From Massilia sp. KIM (lineage in GTDB: Bacteria > Pseudomonadota > Gammaproteobacteria > Burkholderiales > Burkholderiaceae_D): a DNA stretch of 64,000 nucleotides. Every line of letters begins with the position of its first letter. Position 1 is the first letter of the stretch. Below, piece after piece: positions 35,491-44,811 of the stretch. Made by a program: the position numbers and the translations under genes. The DNA is taken from positions 124,001-188,000 of the forward strand of contig NZ_MVAD01000002.1 in assembly GCF_002007115.1 (NCBI RefSeq). The letters are read 5' to 3'. The notes beneath the pieces were generated by a model. That model was not told the origin of the DNA, did no database searches, and saw nothing but the letters and a program-made list of their open reading frames with translations.

Positions 35491-36777
35491 CTAGCGCCGC
35501 AACCGTCCGCGCACCATCCACACGCGACTCGCCGCAACCGGCGCCAATGCGCTGTTGACCACCACCACGCCCCCTTCTGGTCCAAGCGCCAGCTTGCGCC
35601 CGAGCAGTCCCTGCTGACTGCCATTAACGCCGGCCGCGTCGCGGCTGCCGGGAACCGGCGCGAACGCCGAGTAGCCCTTGCCATCCCAGCTCGCTATCAG
35701 CAGGCCGCGCGCGCGGCCGCCAACGTCCATCGCTTCGGCCAAGACCAGCGGCATCCCCCTGGCATCGAGCGCCAGCGCCGGATAGGCGACGCTTTTGCTG
35801 GCTGCCGGAATCAGGGCCGGCGCGGCGAAGCCGGTCACGCCATCGGCCGAGCGCGCGTGCCACACCGTAGACGGTGCGCCGCTGGACTGGCGTGCGAACA
35901 CCACATGCAGCACGCCGCCGCCGTCCACGGCGATGCGCGGCGCGTCCGCGAAGCCAGCCCCACGACCCAGCACCGCCGGCCGCCCGAAGGAAGCACCCGC
36001 ATCGTCCGACTGCGCAACGCGAATGCCTTCGTCGAGATCCTCGCCCACCGTCCACGCCAGATAGACCCGGTCGCTCGGCCCGGTCGCCAGCGCCGGAGCG
36101 CGGGCCGGTAGCCTGTCGTCGCCTGCAATCCGGCGCGCGGGTGAAAAACCGGCGCCGCCGTCGCGCGATCGCGCATGCCACAGCGCACCGTCGTACTCGG
36201 TCCAGGCCACGTGGATCGTGCCGTCGCTGGCGACGGCGATGTCGGCGCTGCCGTTGGACCAGGTGTCGCGGTCGACCCGACCCTTGCCGTCGCCGCCGCG
36301 CGAATTGGACAGGTTGCGCGGCGCGCCGAAGCTGCGCCCGCCGTCGCTCGATGCCGCGAACAGGATCTCGCCGCCATGCGAGCCGCCCGAGAAGATGATC
36401 TCCTGCCAGATCAGGTAGACCTCCTGCTTGCCCCGACCGGAAGCGATGCGCGGATGCCAGGAAAAGCTCGCGCCGCTGCGCGAGACGTTCAGCGGCGCGT
36501 CGCCAGGCTTGCCGTCCGCGTCGAGCGTCTGGAACAGCACGTCCTTGCGCCGCTGATCGACCCAGGCCACCGCCAGCCGACCATCGGCCAGGAAGGCAAC
36601 CGTCCCGTCGTCCACGTAGTCGTAGTCTGAATCGTTCTGGCGCCACGGCCCCTTGGTCCCGCCACCAGTGGCGAGCGTGATCGGCGCTTCCCAGGCCATG
36701 GCCGGCGCTGGCCGGGCCGGCGACGCGGCCAGCCACAGGACAAGCGCCAGCAGCAGGGACAGAAGGGCGGAAGGCAT
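35491..36777 (-). CDS. Exported sialidase-like beta-propeller protein (Asp-box repeats)
   Basis: 428 aa with a signal peptide (SALLSLLLALVLWLAASPARP). At least three Asp-box motifs (S-x-D-x-G-x-x-F) are visible: SSDGGRSFG, SRDGGAGFS and SDDAGASFG, each between WVD/AWTEYD/LAWTVGED blade strands typical of six-bladed sialidase/BNR propellers. I do not see a convincing Arg triad of true sialidases, so enzymatic activity is uncertain; many such proteins only bind glycans. ATG at 36777 begins the signal peptide; the upstream in-frame ATG overlaps the divergent region. It runs convergently toward the tRNA-Gly gene. Confidence 0.72.
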   Translation of the reverse strand: MPSALLSLLLALVLWLAASPARPAPAMAWEAPITLATGGGTKGPWRQNDSDYDYVDDGTVAFLADGRLAVAWVDQRRKDVLFQTLDADGKPGDAPLNVSRSGASFSWHPRIASGRGKQEVYLIWQEIIFSGGSHGGEILFAASSDGGRSFGAPRNLSNSRGGDGKGRVDRDTWSNGSADIAVASDGTIHVAWTEYDGALWHARSRDGGAGFSPARRIAGDDRLPARAPALATGPSDRVYLAWTVGEDLDEGIRVAQSDDAGASFGRPAVLGRGAGFADAPRIAVDGGGVLHVVFARQSSGAPSTVWHARSADGVTGFAAPALIPAASKSVAYPALALDARGMPLVLAEAMDVGGRARGLLIASWDGKGYSAFAPVPGSRDAAGVNGSQQGLLGRKLALGPEGGVVVVNSALAPVAASRVWMVRGRLRR

Positions 36778-36889
36778 GCTTGGTTTCCCGGCAGTATCGT
36801 CAATCGGGATGCGCCGCGATGCGCGGTCGCGGTATGCTCGCATCTGGTACAGCACATGCTACGCGTCGCGTCATCCAAGGAGCGCCCGA

Positions 36890-37813
36890 ATGACCCCACG
36901 ATCGCCTTCCCGCCGCCGCCTGCTCGGCTCCCTCGTCGCCTTGCCTGCAAGTCTGGCGCTGCCCTCCGCGCAGGCCGCTCCCGCGCCGCTCCTGACCCGC
37001 TCCGCGCCGTCCTCCGGCGAGCAGCTTCCCGTCATTGGCCTGGGCAGCTGGATCACCTTCAACGTCGGCCGCGATCCGCAGGGGAGGGCGGACAGCGCCG
37101 CCGTGATGCGCGCCTTCTTCGCCGGCGGCGGCAGGATGATCGATTCCTCGCCCATGTACGGATCGGCCCAGGAAGTGATCGGCGAGGCGCTGCGCGCATT
37201 GAAGCCCGCATCCCTGTTCGCGGCCGACAAGGTCTGGATCGGCTCTGGCGCGCAAGGACCCGAGCAGATCGAGACCTCGCGCCGGCGCTGGGGGGTGCCG
37301 CGCTTCGACCTGCTCCAGGTGCACAACCTGCTGGCCTGGGACGAACACCTGCCGACCCTGTTCCGCATGAAGAAGGAAGGCCGCCTGCGCTACTTCGGCA
37401 TCACCACCTCCGAGGGCCGCCGGCACGCCGAGATCGAGAAGATCATGGCCAGCCAGCCGATCGACTTCGTGCAGATTTCCTACAACGTGCTGGATCGCGA
37501 GGTGGAAAGGCGCATCCTGCCGCTGGCGCGCGAGCAGCGCATCGGCGTGATCGTCAACCGCCCATTCCGCCAGGGCGACCTGACCCAGGCGCTGGCCGGC
37601 AAGCCGCTGCCCGGCTGGGCGGCGGACATCGGCTGCACCAGCTGGGCGCAGGCGCTGCTCAAGTTCATCGTCGCGCATCCGGCCGTCACCTGCGCGATTC
37701 CCGCCACCTCGAGCGTGGCCCACGTGCGCGAAAACCTGCTGGCCGGGGCCGGCCGCCTGCCGGACGAAGCGCTGCGCAAGCGCATCATCCAGGACGTCGA
37801 AAGGCTGGCATGA
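36890..37813 (+). CDS. Tat-exported aldo/keto reductase
   Basis: 307 aa. The N-terminus SRRRLLGSLVALPASLALPS is a twin-arginine signal peptide, so the folded protein with NADPH would be exported to the periplasm. The body is an aldo/keto reductase TIM barrel with tetrad candidates Asp and Tyr in MIDSSPMYGSA, Lys in AADKVWIG and His in LLQVHNLL, and the C-terminal ITTSEGRR/IPATSSVAHVRENL. AAGGAG lies 8 bases before the ATG. The next gene overlaps the stop by 4 bases (ATGA) and encodes a membrane protein, implying a joint function. Substrate unknown. Confidence 0.88.
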   Translation: MTPRSPSRRRLLGSLVALPASLALPSAQAAPAPLLTRSAPSSGEQLPVIGLGSWITFNVGRDPQGRADSAAVMRAFFAGGGRMIDSSPMYGSAQEVIGEALRALKPASLFAADKVWIGSGAQGPEQIETSRRRWGVPRFDLLQVHNLLAWDEHLPTLFRMKKEGRLRYFGITTSEGRRHAEIEKIMASQPIDFVQISYNVLDREVERRILPLAREQRIGVIVNRPFRQGDLTQALAGKPLPGWAADIGCTSWAQALLKFIVAHPAVTCAIPATSSVAHVRENLLAGAGRLPDEALRKRIIQDVERLA

Positions 37814-38481
37814 GCGAGTGGTGGACTTATCGCCTGTCGGACCTCTTGATGTTCTCGGCGCGGACTTACCAGCGCCTGTTCGAGCTGTACAACCTGGCGA
37901 TCTGGCCGGCCCAGTTGGTGGCGCTGTTGGCCGGGCTGGCGCTGGTAGGGAGCCTCGCCATTGGTGGCCGTGCGCCCTCGCGCCTTGCGGCCCTGCTTCT
38001 TGGAGTGGCATGGTTGTGGATCGCATGGGGATTCCACCTGCAGCACTACGCCACCATCAACACGGCCGCGCCCTGGTTCGCCGCCGCCTTCGCGCTGCAG
38101 GGACTGATGCTGTTCTGGCTTGCGGCCAAGCCGACGCCGAGGCTGGCGCGCTTCGACGGCGGTCCGGTCTCCTCGCTCGGCCTGGCCATCGTCGCGCTGG
38201 CGGTGCTGGCCTACCCGGCGCTGCCGCTGCTCCAGGGGCGGAGCCTGAGCCATGCCGAAGTGTTCGGCGTGGCGCCCGATCCGACGGCGGTGGCCACGCT
38301 CGGCGTTCTGTTCCTGACCTGCGCGCGCTGGCCACTGTGGCTGATCCCCTTGGGATGGTGCGCTGTCAGCGGCGCCACGCTGATGGAACTGCGCGCGCCG
38401 TTGGCCTGGCTGCCTGTGATGGTGGCCGTCGTCATGCTTGCTGCCGCCTGGATTGCGAAGCGCAGGTGGAACGGTCGCTAG
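37810..38481 (+). CDS. Integral membrane protein, DUF6064-like
   Basis: 223 aa with about six hydrophobic helices. The N-terminus (WWTYRLSDLLMFSARTYQRLFELYNLAIWPAQ) and WLWIAWGFHLQHYATIN fit the DUF6064 family of uncharacterised membrane proteins; this assignment is from recollection and moderately sure. The start overlaps the stop of the Tat-exported aldo/keto reductase by 4 bases, so expression is coupled. It might anchor or supply reductant to that enzyme, but nothing in the sequence shows it. Confidence 0.65.
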   Translation: MSEWWTYRLSDLLMFSARTYQRLFELYNLAIWPAQLVALLAGLALVGSLAIGGRAPSRLAALLLGVAWLWIAWGFHLQHYATINTAAPWFAAAFALQGLMLFWLAAKPTPRLARFDGGPVSSLGLAIVALAVLAYPALPLLQGRSLSHAEVFGVAPDPTAVATLGVLFLTCARWPLWLIPLGWCAVSGATLMELRAPLAWLPVMVAVVMLAAAWIAKRRWNGR

Positions 38482-38484
38482 GCG

Positions 38485-38991
38485 CTATGGTTGTCCGCGA
38501 GCAGGCTTGTGGGACAACATCTGCTTGAGCGACGCCTTCTGCCAGTTGTGATACTTGATGTCGTCGATTCGCCATTGATCGCCACGCCTCACCATCCGGT
38601 ATTCCAGCGTGACTTTTTCGCCGTTCGAGGGATAGGTGAACTCCACCATCACTGTCTGAGAGCCGGTCGGACGAATCGCAAGGTCGGATGCGGCGGGGTC
38701 CTGGGATGCAAACATGGGATCGAACCCGAGATTGCAGACTTCGCGCGTGCTGGCGACACAGCGCTGGTCCGCCAGCAGCAGAGAGGTGAGCTCGGGAGTG
38801 AAGTAGCGACGCAGTACGGTTTCTTTTTCCTGTAACAGCGGCTTGCCGAAGGGCGCATCGGACGCGGAGATCGCCTGCCAGGCGTACGTCCTGTAGAGAT
38901 CCCTGACAAGCGAGGTAGACGATCGCTGCGCCGCCTGGACGGGGCTGATGGAGAGTAAGGCGAAGCCGACGACGGCAACGCCGTGTTGCAT
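38485..38991 (-). CDS. Hypothetical exported protein
   Basis: 168 aa. A signal peptide is likely (MQHGVAVVGFALLSISPVQA, cleavage near residue 20). The mature part has LVRDLYRTYAW, RRYFTPELTSLLLADQRC, two more cysteines (ASTREVC) and a C-terminal beta-rich section (QTVMVEFTYPSNGEKVTLEYRMVRRGDQWRIDDIKY) typical of NTF2/DUF3828-like domains that end in W-R-I-D-D-I. Function not known. It converges on the DUF6064 gene with 3 bases between stops. An upstream ATG at 39003 is possible. The 143-base gap upstream holds no feature. Confidence 0.6.
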   Translation of the reverse strand: MQHGVAVVGFALLSISPVQAAQRSSTSLVRDLYRTYAWQAISASDAPFGKPLLQEKETVLRRYFTPELTSLLLADQRCVASTREVCNLGFDPMFASQDPAASDLAIRPTGSQTVMVEFTYPSNGEKVTLEYRMVRRGDQWRIDDIKYHNWQKASLKQMLSHKPARGQP

Positions 38992-39146
38992 AGTGGGCGG
39001 CATCGTATCGGTGACGTTGTTGAAAATACCGCCGATTATTGGACCTCAGGCCCAAACCGATTTTGTTCAAATTCAACCCCGGACCCCTGAATCATTCGCG
39101 AGACCGAATGCCGCAATCACCGCCCCCCCGCGTCATCGCCGGATCG

Positions 39147-40262
39147 TCAACTCGACAGCAAATTCCCAGACCTGAACGATTCCATCCCCGCCACCTTGCA
39201 GATGTGCATCCCGCGGAGCAGATGCCGGTGCGCCGTGCTGGCGAACAGCAGCCCCGGCCGCGTAGCCGACACGCTCGTCACCTGACCGCTCACCGGATTG
39301 ACCACGTCCGCAATCGGCTCCCCGGCCTCGACCCGTTCTCCCAAGGCCTTGCGAAACACCAGCACCCCCGCATGCGGCGCTTCCAGCGGCTCGACCGCAT
39401 CCAGCGGCGTCGGCGCGCACCCAGGCTCCGGCAGCGCGCGCAGCGGAATATCGAGCACGCCACAATGCCCGAGGTACTGGAGCAGCGCCTCCGCATCCTG
39501 GCGCGCATAGTCGTAGCGCACGTCCATCTCGCCGCGCAGCTCGACGGTGACGGCCACGCAAGCCGGCGGAATCGCGGCTTGCGGAAAGTGCTCGGCCAGG
39601 TCCCACCAGACCTTGCCGCAGGCTTCGTCGAAGGGCTCGCCCCCGGATTCGGTCGCCAGCAGCAGGGCGCGCGCGCCCATCAGGGATGCCAGCGGCTGCA
39701 CCTGGTCCGCCAGCGGCGTGCCGCAATACATGTGCAGCACCGCTTCGTTATCGCAGTGCAGGTCGAGCATGATGTCGGCATCGATCGCCATGCCGAGCAG
39801 GGTCTTCTTGAGCGTGTCGGCGGCGTCCTTGACCTCCCACTCGTCCACCAGGCGGCGCGCATGCTCGCGGATCAGCGCCACGTTGGCCGCCGCGTCCTCG
39901 CCCAGCCGGCCGTCCAGCGCTTCCTTCAAGTCCTCCGCCACATGGCGGTAGGCGCGGTTGAAGTTCACGCCCGTGCTCAGGTCATAGCGGCCGAAGGGCG
40001 CGCCGTGGATGACCTGCGACAGCCCGAGCGGATTGGCCGCCGGGACCAGGATCACTTCGCCCTTGACGCGCCCCTCGGCGTAGAGCCGCTCCAGTTCCTG
40101 CCGCAGAAAGTGGGCCACCAGCATGGCCGGCACCTCGTCCGCGTGCAGCGAGGCTTGCAGGTAGACCTTCTTGCCGCTGCCCGGCGACCCGTAGTGGTAG
40201 GAGGTCAGGTGGATGGTGGCGACGCTGTCGTCGGTCGCGATCGGGTGGGTGCGCTTGTGCAT
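39147..40262 (-). CDS. Succinylglutamate desuccinylase/aspartoacylase-family zinc hydrolase (M14-like)
   Basis: 371 aa. Zinc-binding signatures of this carboxypeptidase-like family are visible: QASLHADEVPAM (H-x-x-E) near residue 37, ANPLGLSQ, and DIMLDLHCDNEAVLH with the third ligand His near 168; the probable catalytic Glu is in VAVTVELRGE. A C-terminal biotinyl-like beta domain (HAGVLVFRKALGERVEAGEPIADVVNP) is present, as in family members annotated M14 metallopeptidase. It hydrolyses an N-acyl amino acid or a related amide; substrate unknown. Divergent from trmB. Confidence 0.85.
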   Translation of the reverse strand: MHKRTHPIATDDSVATIHLTSYHYGSPGSGKKVYLQASLHADEVPAMLVAHFLRQELERLYAEGRVKGEVILVPAANPLGLSQVIHGAPFGRYDLSTGVNFNRAYRHVAEDLKEALDGRLGEDAAANVALIREHARRLVDEWEVKDAADTLKKTLLGMAIDADIMLDLHCDNEAVLHMYCGTPLADQVQPLASLMGARALLLATESGGEPFDEACGKVWWDLAEHFPQAAIPPACVAVTVELRGEMDVRYDYARQDAEALLQYLGHCGVLDIPLRALPEPGCAPTPLDAVEPLEAPHAGVLVFRKALGERVEAGEPIADVVNPVSGQVTSVSATRPGLLFASTAHRHLLRGMHICKVAGMESFRSGNLLSS

Positions 40263-40365
40263 GACTGCTCCTGCGGAATGCTGGTTGATGGCGGATTATG
40301 GCCGAAATGCCGGCGCGGGCGCGGACGCCCGGCCCCGAAGGCGCGGACGGACGGGAAGCCTGGGC

Positions 40366-40371
40366 TATAAT
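40366..40371 (+). promoter_or_regulatory. Putative -10 box of trmB
   Basis: TATAAT in GGGCTATAATGG, 31 bases before the trmB ATG. No good -35 box is seen. Confidence 0.45.
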
Positions 40372-40402
40372 GGCTGCCGTTTTTTCCTCATTCGCATCCC
40401 CC

Positions 40403-41122
40403 ATGTCCTCTGATACGCCCAACAACGGCCCGGCGCGGCCCATGCTGTACGATCCCACCGAACACCGCATCCGCAGCTTCGTGACGCGTGCCGGCCGGCT
40501 GTCGACCGCGCAAGCGCGTGCGCTGGAAGAGCTGGGGCCGAAGTTCCTGATCGAGTACAAGAAAGAGACGCTCGACCTCGCCGCCGCCTTCGGCCGCAAC
40601 GCCCCGGTGGTGCTGGAGATCGGCTTCGGCATGGGCGACACCACCGCCCACATCGCGCGCCTGATGCCGGAAAAGGACTTCCTCGGCGTCGAGGTGCACA
40701 CCCCGGGCGTGGGCAGCCTGCTCAAGCAGATCGGCGAGCAGGACATCGCCAACCTGCGCCTGATCCAGCACGACGTGGTCGAGGTGCTGAACCACATGAT
40801 CGCGGACGGCGCACTGCACGGCGTGCACGTGTTCTTCCCCGATCCCTGGCACAAGGCGCGCCACAACAAGCGCCGCCTGATCCAGCCGGCCTTCGTCAAG
40901 CTGCTGTGCCAGAAGCTGGCGCCGGGCGGCTACCTGCACCTGGCCACCGACTGGGAAGACTACGCGGTGCAGATGCTGGAGGTGCTGAGCGCCGAGCCGC
41001 AACTGCAGAACACCGCCGACGGCTATGCGCCGCAGCCGGCCTACCGCCCGCTGACCAAGTTCGAGAACCGCGGCCTGAAGCTCGGCCACGGCGTCTGGGA
41101 CCTGGTGTTCACCCGCAAGTAA
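40403..41122 (+). CDS. trmB: tRNA (guanine-N7-)-methyltransferase TrmB
   Basis: TrmB methylates G46 in the variable loop of tRNAs. The 239-aa product has the SAM site [13 protein letters not shown] near residue 56, the [10 protein letters not shown] segment, the catalytic signature [15 protein letters not shown] near 140 and the C-terminal TKFENRG. Length fits. The ATG before SSDTPNN is used; an upstream open frame overlaps the promoter. Monocistronic as far as can be seen. Confidence 0.95.
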   Translation: MSSDTPNNGPARPMLYDPTEHRIRSFVTRAGRLSTAQARALEELGPKFLIEYKKETLDLAAAFGRNAPVVLEIGFGMGDTTAHIARLMPEKDFLGVEVHTPGVGSLLKQIGEQDIANLRLIQHDVVEVLNHMIADGALHGVHVFFPDPWHKARHNKRRLIQPAFVKLLCQKLAPGGYLHLATDWEDYAVQMLEVLSAEPQLQNTADGYAPQPAYRPLTKFENRGLKLGHGVWDLVFTRK

Positions 41123-41252
41123 TCCTCTCCTCCAAGGCGGATCGTCGTTCAGGCGTCCGCCTTCGTCGTTCGTCCCTTCCCGCTGTCGCCGCCCGCAAGA
41201 GTTCCCTAGACTGGCCTTGTTGCTATACATTAACGAGGTCAGGAGGATTGCC

Positions 41253-42497
41253 ATGTGGGCAGGGATCACGAAGTGGTACCGCGAGTGGGACGAGGAGTTG
41301 CTGGAAGTACTGAGGCAGCCGGAACTGGCTGAGGAGGTGCCGCCCGGCTACCGCCGTGTCATGGCGCAGCGCATCGCGGTCATGCCGCCCATCGAGCGCC
41401 AGGAACTCTACGATTTCTGCATGCGTTACCGGGGCACCACCCTGACCTGGGCGGCGCTCAAGATGTTCGCCGTGTTCACCATCGTCGGCCTGCTGCTCAA
41501 GCTTTCCATCCTGCCGAGCCTGAGCTGGTGGGCGGCCGCCCTGTACGCCAACCTGTTCGGCTACCTGACCGTGGTGGCGCTGGTCGGCGTGTGGTTCAAC
41601 CACCGCAAGATCGTGGCCGGCAAGTATCGCTGGATCATCAAGCTGGCCGCCTACGGACTGGCTGGCGGCCTGAGCGCCTTGCTGATCGGGATGGTGCTGC
41701 GCGGCGACACCATGGCCGAGGTGCTCGAAAAGCTGCCCAAGGTGCTGATCGGCGTGACGGCCGTGCCCACCCTGCTGATCGGCTTGCCGCTGGTGGCGAT
41801 CGCGATGCACCGCAACCAGCGCTACGAAGACCTGACCGCGCGCCTTCAGGTGGAAGCCGAACGCGAACGCCTGGCGCGCGAGCTGAGCGAATCGCAGTTG
41901 CGCCTGCTGCGCGCCCAGATCGAGCCGCATTTCCTGTTCAACACCCTGGGCGCGGTGCAGCAACTGGCGGAGCAGGGCGCGCCGCGCGCCGCCGCCCTGA
42001 CGGCCGACCTGATCGACTTCCTGCGCGCCAGCCTGAGCGAAATGCGCAGCGACCAGTCCTGCCTGCGGACCGAGTTCCGGCTGGCCGAGTCCTATCTCAA
42101 GGTGATGCAGGCGCGCCTGGGCAGCCGCCTGCGCTTTGCGGTCGAGCTGCCCGGAAGCCTTGCCGAGGTCAGCCTCCCCAGCATGCTGGTGCTGACCCTG
42201 GCCGAGAACGCGATCAAGCATGGCATCGAGCCGGCGCTGCGCGGCGGCGAGGTCGTGCTGACGGCCGAGGACGCAGGCCAGGCCATCCACATCCGGGTGC
42301 GCGACAGCGGCGTGGGCATGAGCGACACGCCGGGCGTCGGACTGGGCCTGGAGAACATCCGCCACCGCCTGCGCCTGGCCTATGGCGAGGCGGCGTCCCT
42401 GGCGCTGGAAGAGGCCGAGCCGGGGCTGGCCGCCACCATCACCATTCCGAAGATGCCGAATCCGAGGCAGTCGAGCGCGAAAGAGGTGCAAGCATGA
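41253..42497 (+). CDS. LytS/YehU-type membrane sensor histidine kinase
   Basis: 414 aa, preceded by an excellent Shine-Dalgarno (AGGAGG, 7 bases). A soluble N-terminus (1-65) precedes four hydrophobic segments (about 68-90, 93-115, 128-150, 163-185), a short coiled-coil (195-220) and the His_kinase/HATPase module: AQIEPHFLFNTLGAVQQLAE with phospho-acceptor His226, then AENAIKHGIEPAL and DSGVGMSDT with GLGLENIRHRL. No extracytoplasmic sensor domain is evident, so the signal is probably sensed in or near the membrane. The stop overlaps the next gene, its LytTR response regulator, by 4 bases. Confidence 0.9.
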   Translation: MWAGITKWYREWDEELLEVLRQPELAEEVPPGYRRVMAQRIAVMPPIERQELYDFCMRYRGTTLTWAALKMFAVFTIVGLLLKLSILPSLSWWAAALYANLFGYLTVVALVGVWFNHRKIVAGKYRWIIKLAAYGLAGGLSALLIGMVLRGDTMAEVLEKLPKVLIGVTAVPTLLIGLPLVAIAMHRNQRYEDLTARLQVEAERERLARELSESQLRLLRAQIEPHFLFNTLGAVQQLAEQGAPRAAALTADLIDFLRASLSEMRSDQSCLRTEFRLAESYLKVMQARLGSRLRFAVELPGSLAEVSLPSMLVLTLAENAIKHGIEPALRGGEVVLTAEDAGQAIHIRVRDSGVGMSDTPGVGLGLENIRHRLRLAYGEAASLALEEAEPGLAATITIPKMPNPRQSSAKEVQA

Positions 42498-43243
42498 GCA
42501 CGACCGTGTTGATCGCCGAAGACGAACCGCTGATGCGCGAGCGCCTGCTGGACATGCTGCCCCAGGCCTGGCCGGAAGCCAGCGTGGTGGCGGTGGCCGA
42601 GAACGGCAACGACGCCTGGGACGCCTTCCTCGAACACGAGCCGCAGGTGGTCTTCCTCGACATCCGCATGCCCGGCATGTCGGGGCTGGAGGTGGCGGAC
42701 CGGATCGGCAAGCTGGCCCACGTGGTATTCGTCACCGCCTACGACCAGTACGCGGTCGACGCCTTCGACGCCGGCGCCATCGACTACCTGCTCAAGCCGG
42801 TGCAGCCGGGACGGCTCGACCGCGCCGTGGCGCGCCTGCGCGAGAAGCTGGCGAGCGGCCCGGCCGACCTGGGCGAGGTGCTGCGCCAGCTGCGCGCGCA
42901 TTCGCCCGAGCCGAGGCAGGAAAAGCTCAAGTGGCTCAAGGCCAGCGTGGGCAAGCAGATCCGCCTGATCGACGTCGACGAGGTGCTGTTCTTCCAGGCC
43001 GACAGCAAGTACACGCGGGTGGTGCTGGCGGGCTCGGAGGCGCTGGTGCGGATTCCCCTGAAGGACTTGCTGAGTGGGCTGGATCGGGACCGCTTCTGGC
43101 AGATCCACCGAGGCACCCTGGTGAACGTGAACGCCATCGCGGCGGCGGAGCGGATCGATGCGGAGCGTATGCAGGTGCTGCTGCGCGGCAGCAGCGAAAA
43201 GCTGCCGGTGAGCCGCAGCTTTACCCACCTGTTTCGGGAATGA
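42494..43243 (+). CDS. LytTR-family response regulator
   Basis: 249 aa: receiver domain (1-120) with Asp56 in VVFLDIRMPGMSG and Lys in YLLKPVQPG, a linker, and a C-terminal LytTR DNA-binding domain (about 145-248) containing ADSKYTRVVL, FWQIHRGTLVN and KLPVSRSFTHLF. Overlap of the start with the kinase stop (ATGA) shows it is the partner. Its target promoter is not identified; no LytTR-type repeat was recognised nearby. Confidence 0.92.
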   Translation: MSTTVLIAEDEPLMRERLLDMLPQAWPEASVVAVAENGNDAWDAFLEHEPQVVFLDIRMPGMSGLEVADRIGKLAHVVFVTAYDQYAVDAFDAGAIDYLLKPVQPGRLDRAVARLREKLASGPADLGEVLRQLRAHSPEPRQEKLKWLKASVGKQIRLIDVDEVLFFQADSKYTRVVLAGSEALVRIPLKDLLSGLDRDRFWQIHRGTLVNVNAIAAAERIDAERMQVLLRGSSEKLPVSRSFTHLFRE

Positions 43244-43351
43244 AGGGCGGATGTCGCAAGGGCGGCGAAGCCCTGTCCTTCGGACCGGTAGCAGCCAGGC
43301 GCTCATCCTGTCGAGCTGGCCTTAACCCGTCATACGCGCCACCGGCACCTA

Positions 43352-43434
43352 CGTCATTCCGGCGAAGGCCGGAATCCAACTGTGCGCCAGTGGCTGCACA
43401 GCGGAGTTGGATTCCGGCCTTCGCCGGAATGACG
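43352..43434. repeat. Mirrored hairpin repeat, copy D
   Basis: ATTCCGGC stems as in copy A. The inner flank reads CCAAC/GTTGG instead of CCAAGTT/AACTTGG, changed in both arms together. Spacer 25 bases. Lies between the convergent LytTR gene (+) and sugar transporter gene (-). Confidence 0.9.
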
Positions 43435-43474
43435 TGCTGAGGCTAACTAAATTACGTTGCGGCGAGGGATAGGC

Positions 43475-44773
43475 TTACACGCCGCGCGGACGGCGTGCGT
43501 AGACGCCGAACAGCAGGATCGCGGCGTAGCACACGGCCGGCACCACCAGCGACATCTTGAGGCCGGCGATGTCGGCGGTGTGGCCCATCAGGAGCGGCAC
43601 GATGGCGCCGCCGACGATGGCCACGCAGATCAGTCCCGAGCCTTCCGCGGCGCGCTTGCCCAGCCCCTCGCAGGCCAGCGAGAAGATGGTCGGGAACATG
43701 ATCGAGTTGAACAGGCCGATGGCCAGCAGCGACCAGCCCGACACCACGCCGGTGCTGGTGCCCGACAGGACCAGCAGGCCGATGGTGCCGGCGGCGGCGA
43801 AAGCCAGCACTTTACCCGGCGAGAACAGGCGCAGCAGGCCGGCACCGATGAAACGGCCGACCATCGCGCCGCCCCAGTACAGCGGCACGTGCTTGCCGGC
43901 TTCCTCGGCGCTCATGCCGAGCACGTTGGCTTCCATCAGGTAGTTGACGATGATCGAGCCGATCGCCACTTCCGCGCCCACGTACAGGAAGATGCACAGC
44001 GCGCCGAAGGCGAAGCGCGGCTGCTTGAGCAGGTCGAAGGCGCCCAGGATGCTGGCGTCCGGCGCCGGGCTCTCGACCAGCTTGCGGCGGTTGATCCAGA
44101 CCGCGCCGGCCAGGATGGCCAGGGCGATCGCCAGGCCGATGTAGGTGTGCACCACGACCCGGGTTTCCTCTTCGCGGTAGGCGTCCAGCGCCGCGCCGCT
44201 CAGGGTGCTCGGATCGATCGTGGCCAGCGAGCCCAGGATCAGGATCGCGCCTACGTAGGGGAAGACGGTGGTGCCCAGCGAGTTGAAGGCCTGGGCGAAA
44301 GTCAGGCGGCTGGACGCGGTCTGGGGCGCGCCCAGCATCGAGATCAGCGGATTGGCCACCACCTGCACGATGGTGATGCCCGAGGCCAGCACGAACAGCG
44401 CCAGCAGGAAGGTCGCGAACATGCCCGACCACGAGGCCGGGATGAACAGCAGGCAGCCCAGGGCCATGGTCAGCAGGCCCACCACCGCGCTTCGCATGTA
44501 GCCGATCTTCTGCACGATCGCGGCGGCCGGGATCGAGACGAAGAAGTAGGCGGCGAAGAAGGCCGACTGCACCAGCATCGCCTGGAAGTAATTGAGCGTG
44601 AACAGGTCCTTGAGCTTCGGGATGATGACGTCGTTCAGGCTGGTGATGCCGCCGAAGACGAAGAACAGGGCGAAGACGAAGGTCTGCAGGCTGCCGGTGT
44701 TGGCGGGCAGCGCGTTGGGAGCGGTATCAGTTTTGGGCGCAGCGGTGGTGCTGGTGGGAGTCGGGATGGCCAT
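43475..44773 (-). CDS. MFS sugar transporter, FucP/GluP (FHS) family
   Basis: 432 aa with 12 predicted helices after a disordered Pro/Thr/Ala-rich N-terminus (1-27). FHS-family traits: FFVFGGITSLNDVIIPKLKDLF in helix 1, ASGITIVQVVANPLISMLG, RLTFAQAFNSLGTTVFP and NSIMFPTIFSLACEGLG. These match the glucose/galactose and fucose permease branch (GluP, FucP, NagP), which are proton symporters. Sugar specificity is not readable, and no catabolic genes are adjacent. The 38-base gap to recQ shows no clear terminator. Confidence 0.88.
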   Translation of the reverse strand: MAIPTPTSTTAAPKTDTAPNALPANTGSLQTFVFALFFVFGGITSLNDVIIPKLKDLFTLNYFQAMLVQSAFFAAYFFVSIPAAAIVQKIGYMRSAVVGLLTMALGCLLFIPASWSGMFATFLLALFVLASGITIVQVVANPLISMLGAPQTASSRLTFAQAFNSLGTTVFPYVGAILILGSLATIDPSTLSGAALDAYREEETRVVVHTYIGLAIALAILAGAVWINRRKLVESPAPDASILGAFDLLKQPRFAFGALCIFLYVGAEVAIGSIIVNYLMEANVLGMSAEEAGKHVPLYWGGAMVGRFIGAGLLRLFSPGKVLAFAAAGTIGLLVLSGTSTGVVSGWSLLAIGLFNSIMFPTIFSLACEGLGKRAAEGSGLICVAIVGGAIVPLLMGHTADIAGLKMSLVVPAVCYAAILLFGVYARRPRGV

Positions 44774-44811
44774 GAGAAAGTCGATGGGTTGAACTGAATC
44801 AACCCATGACC

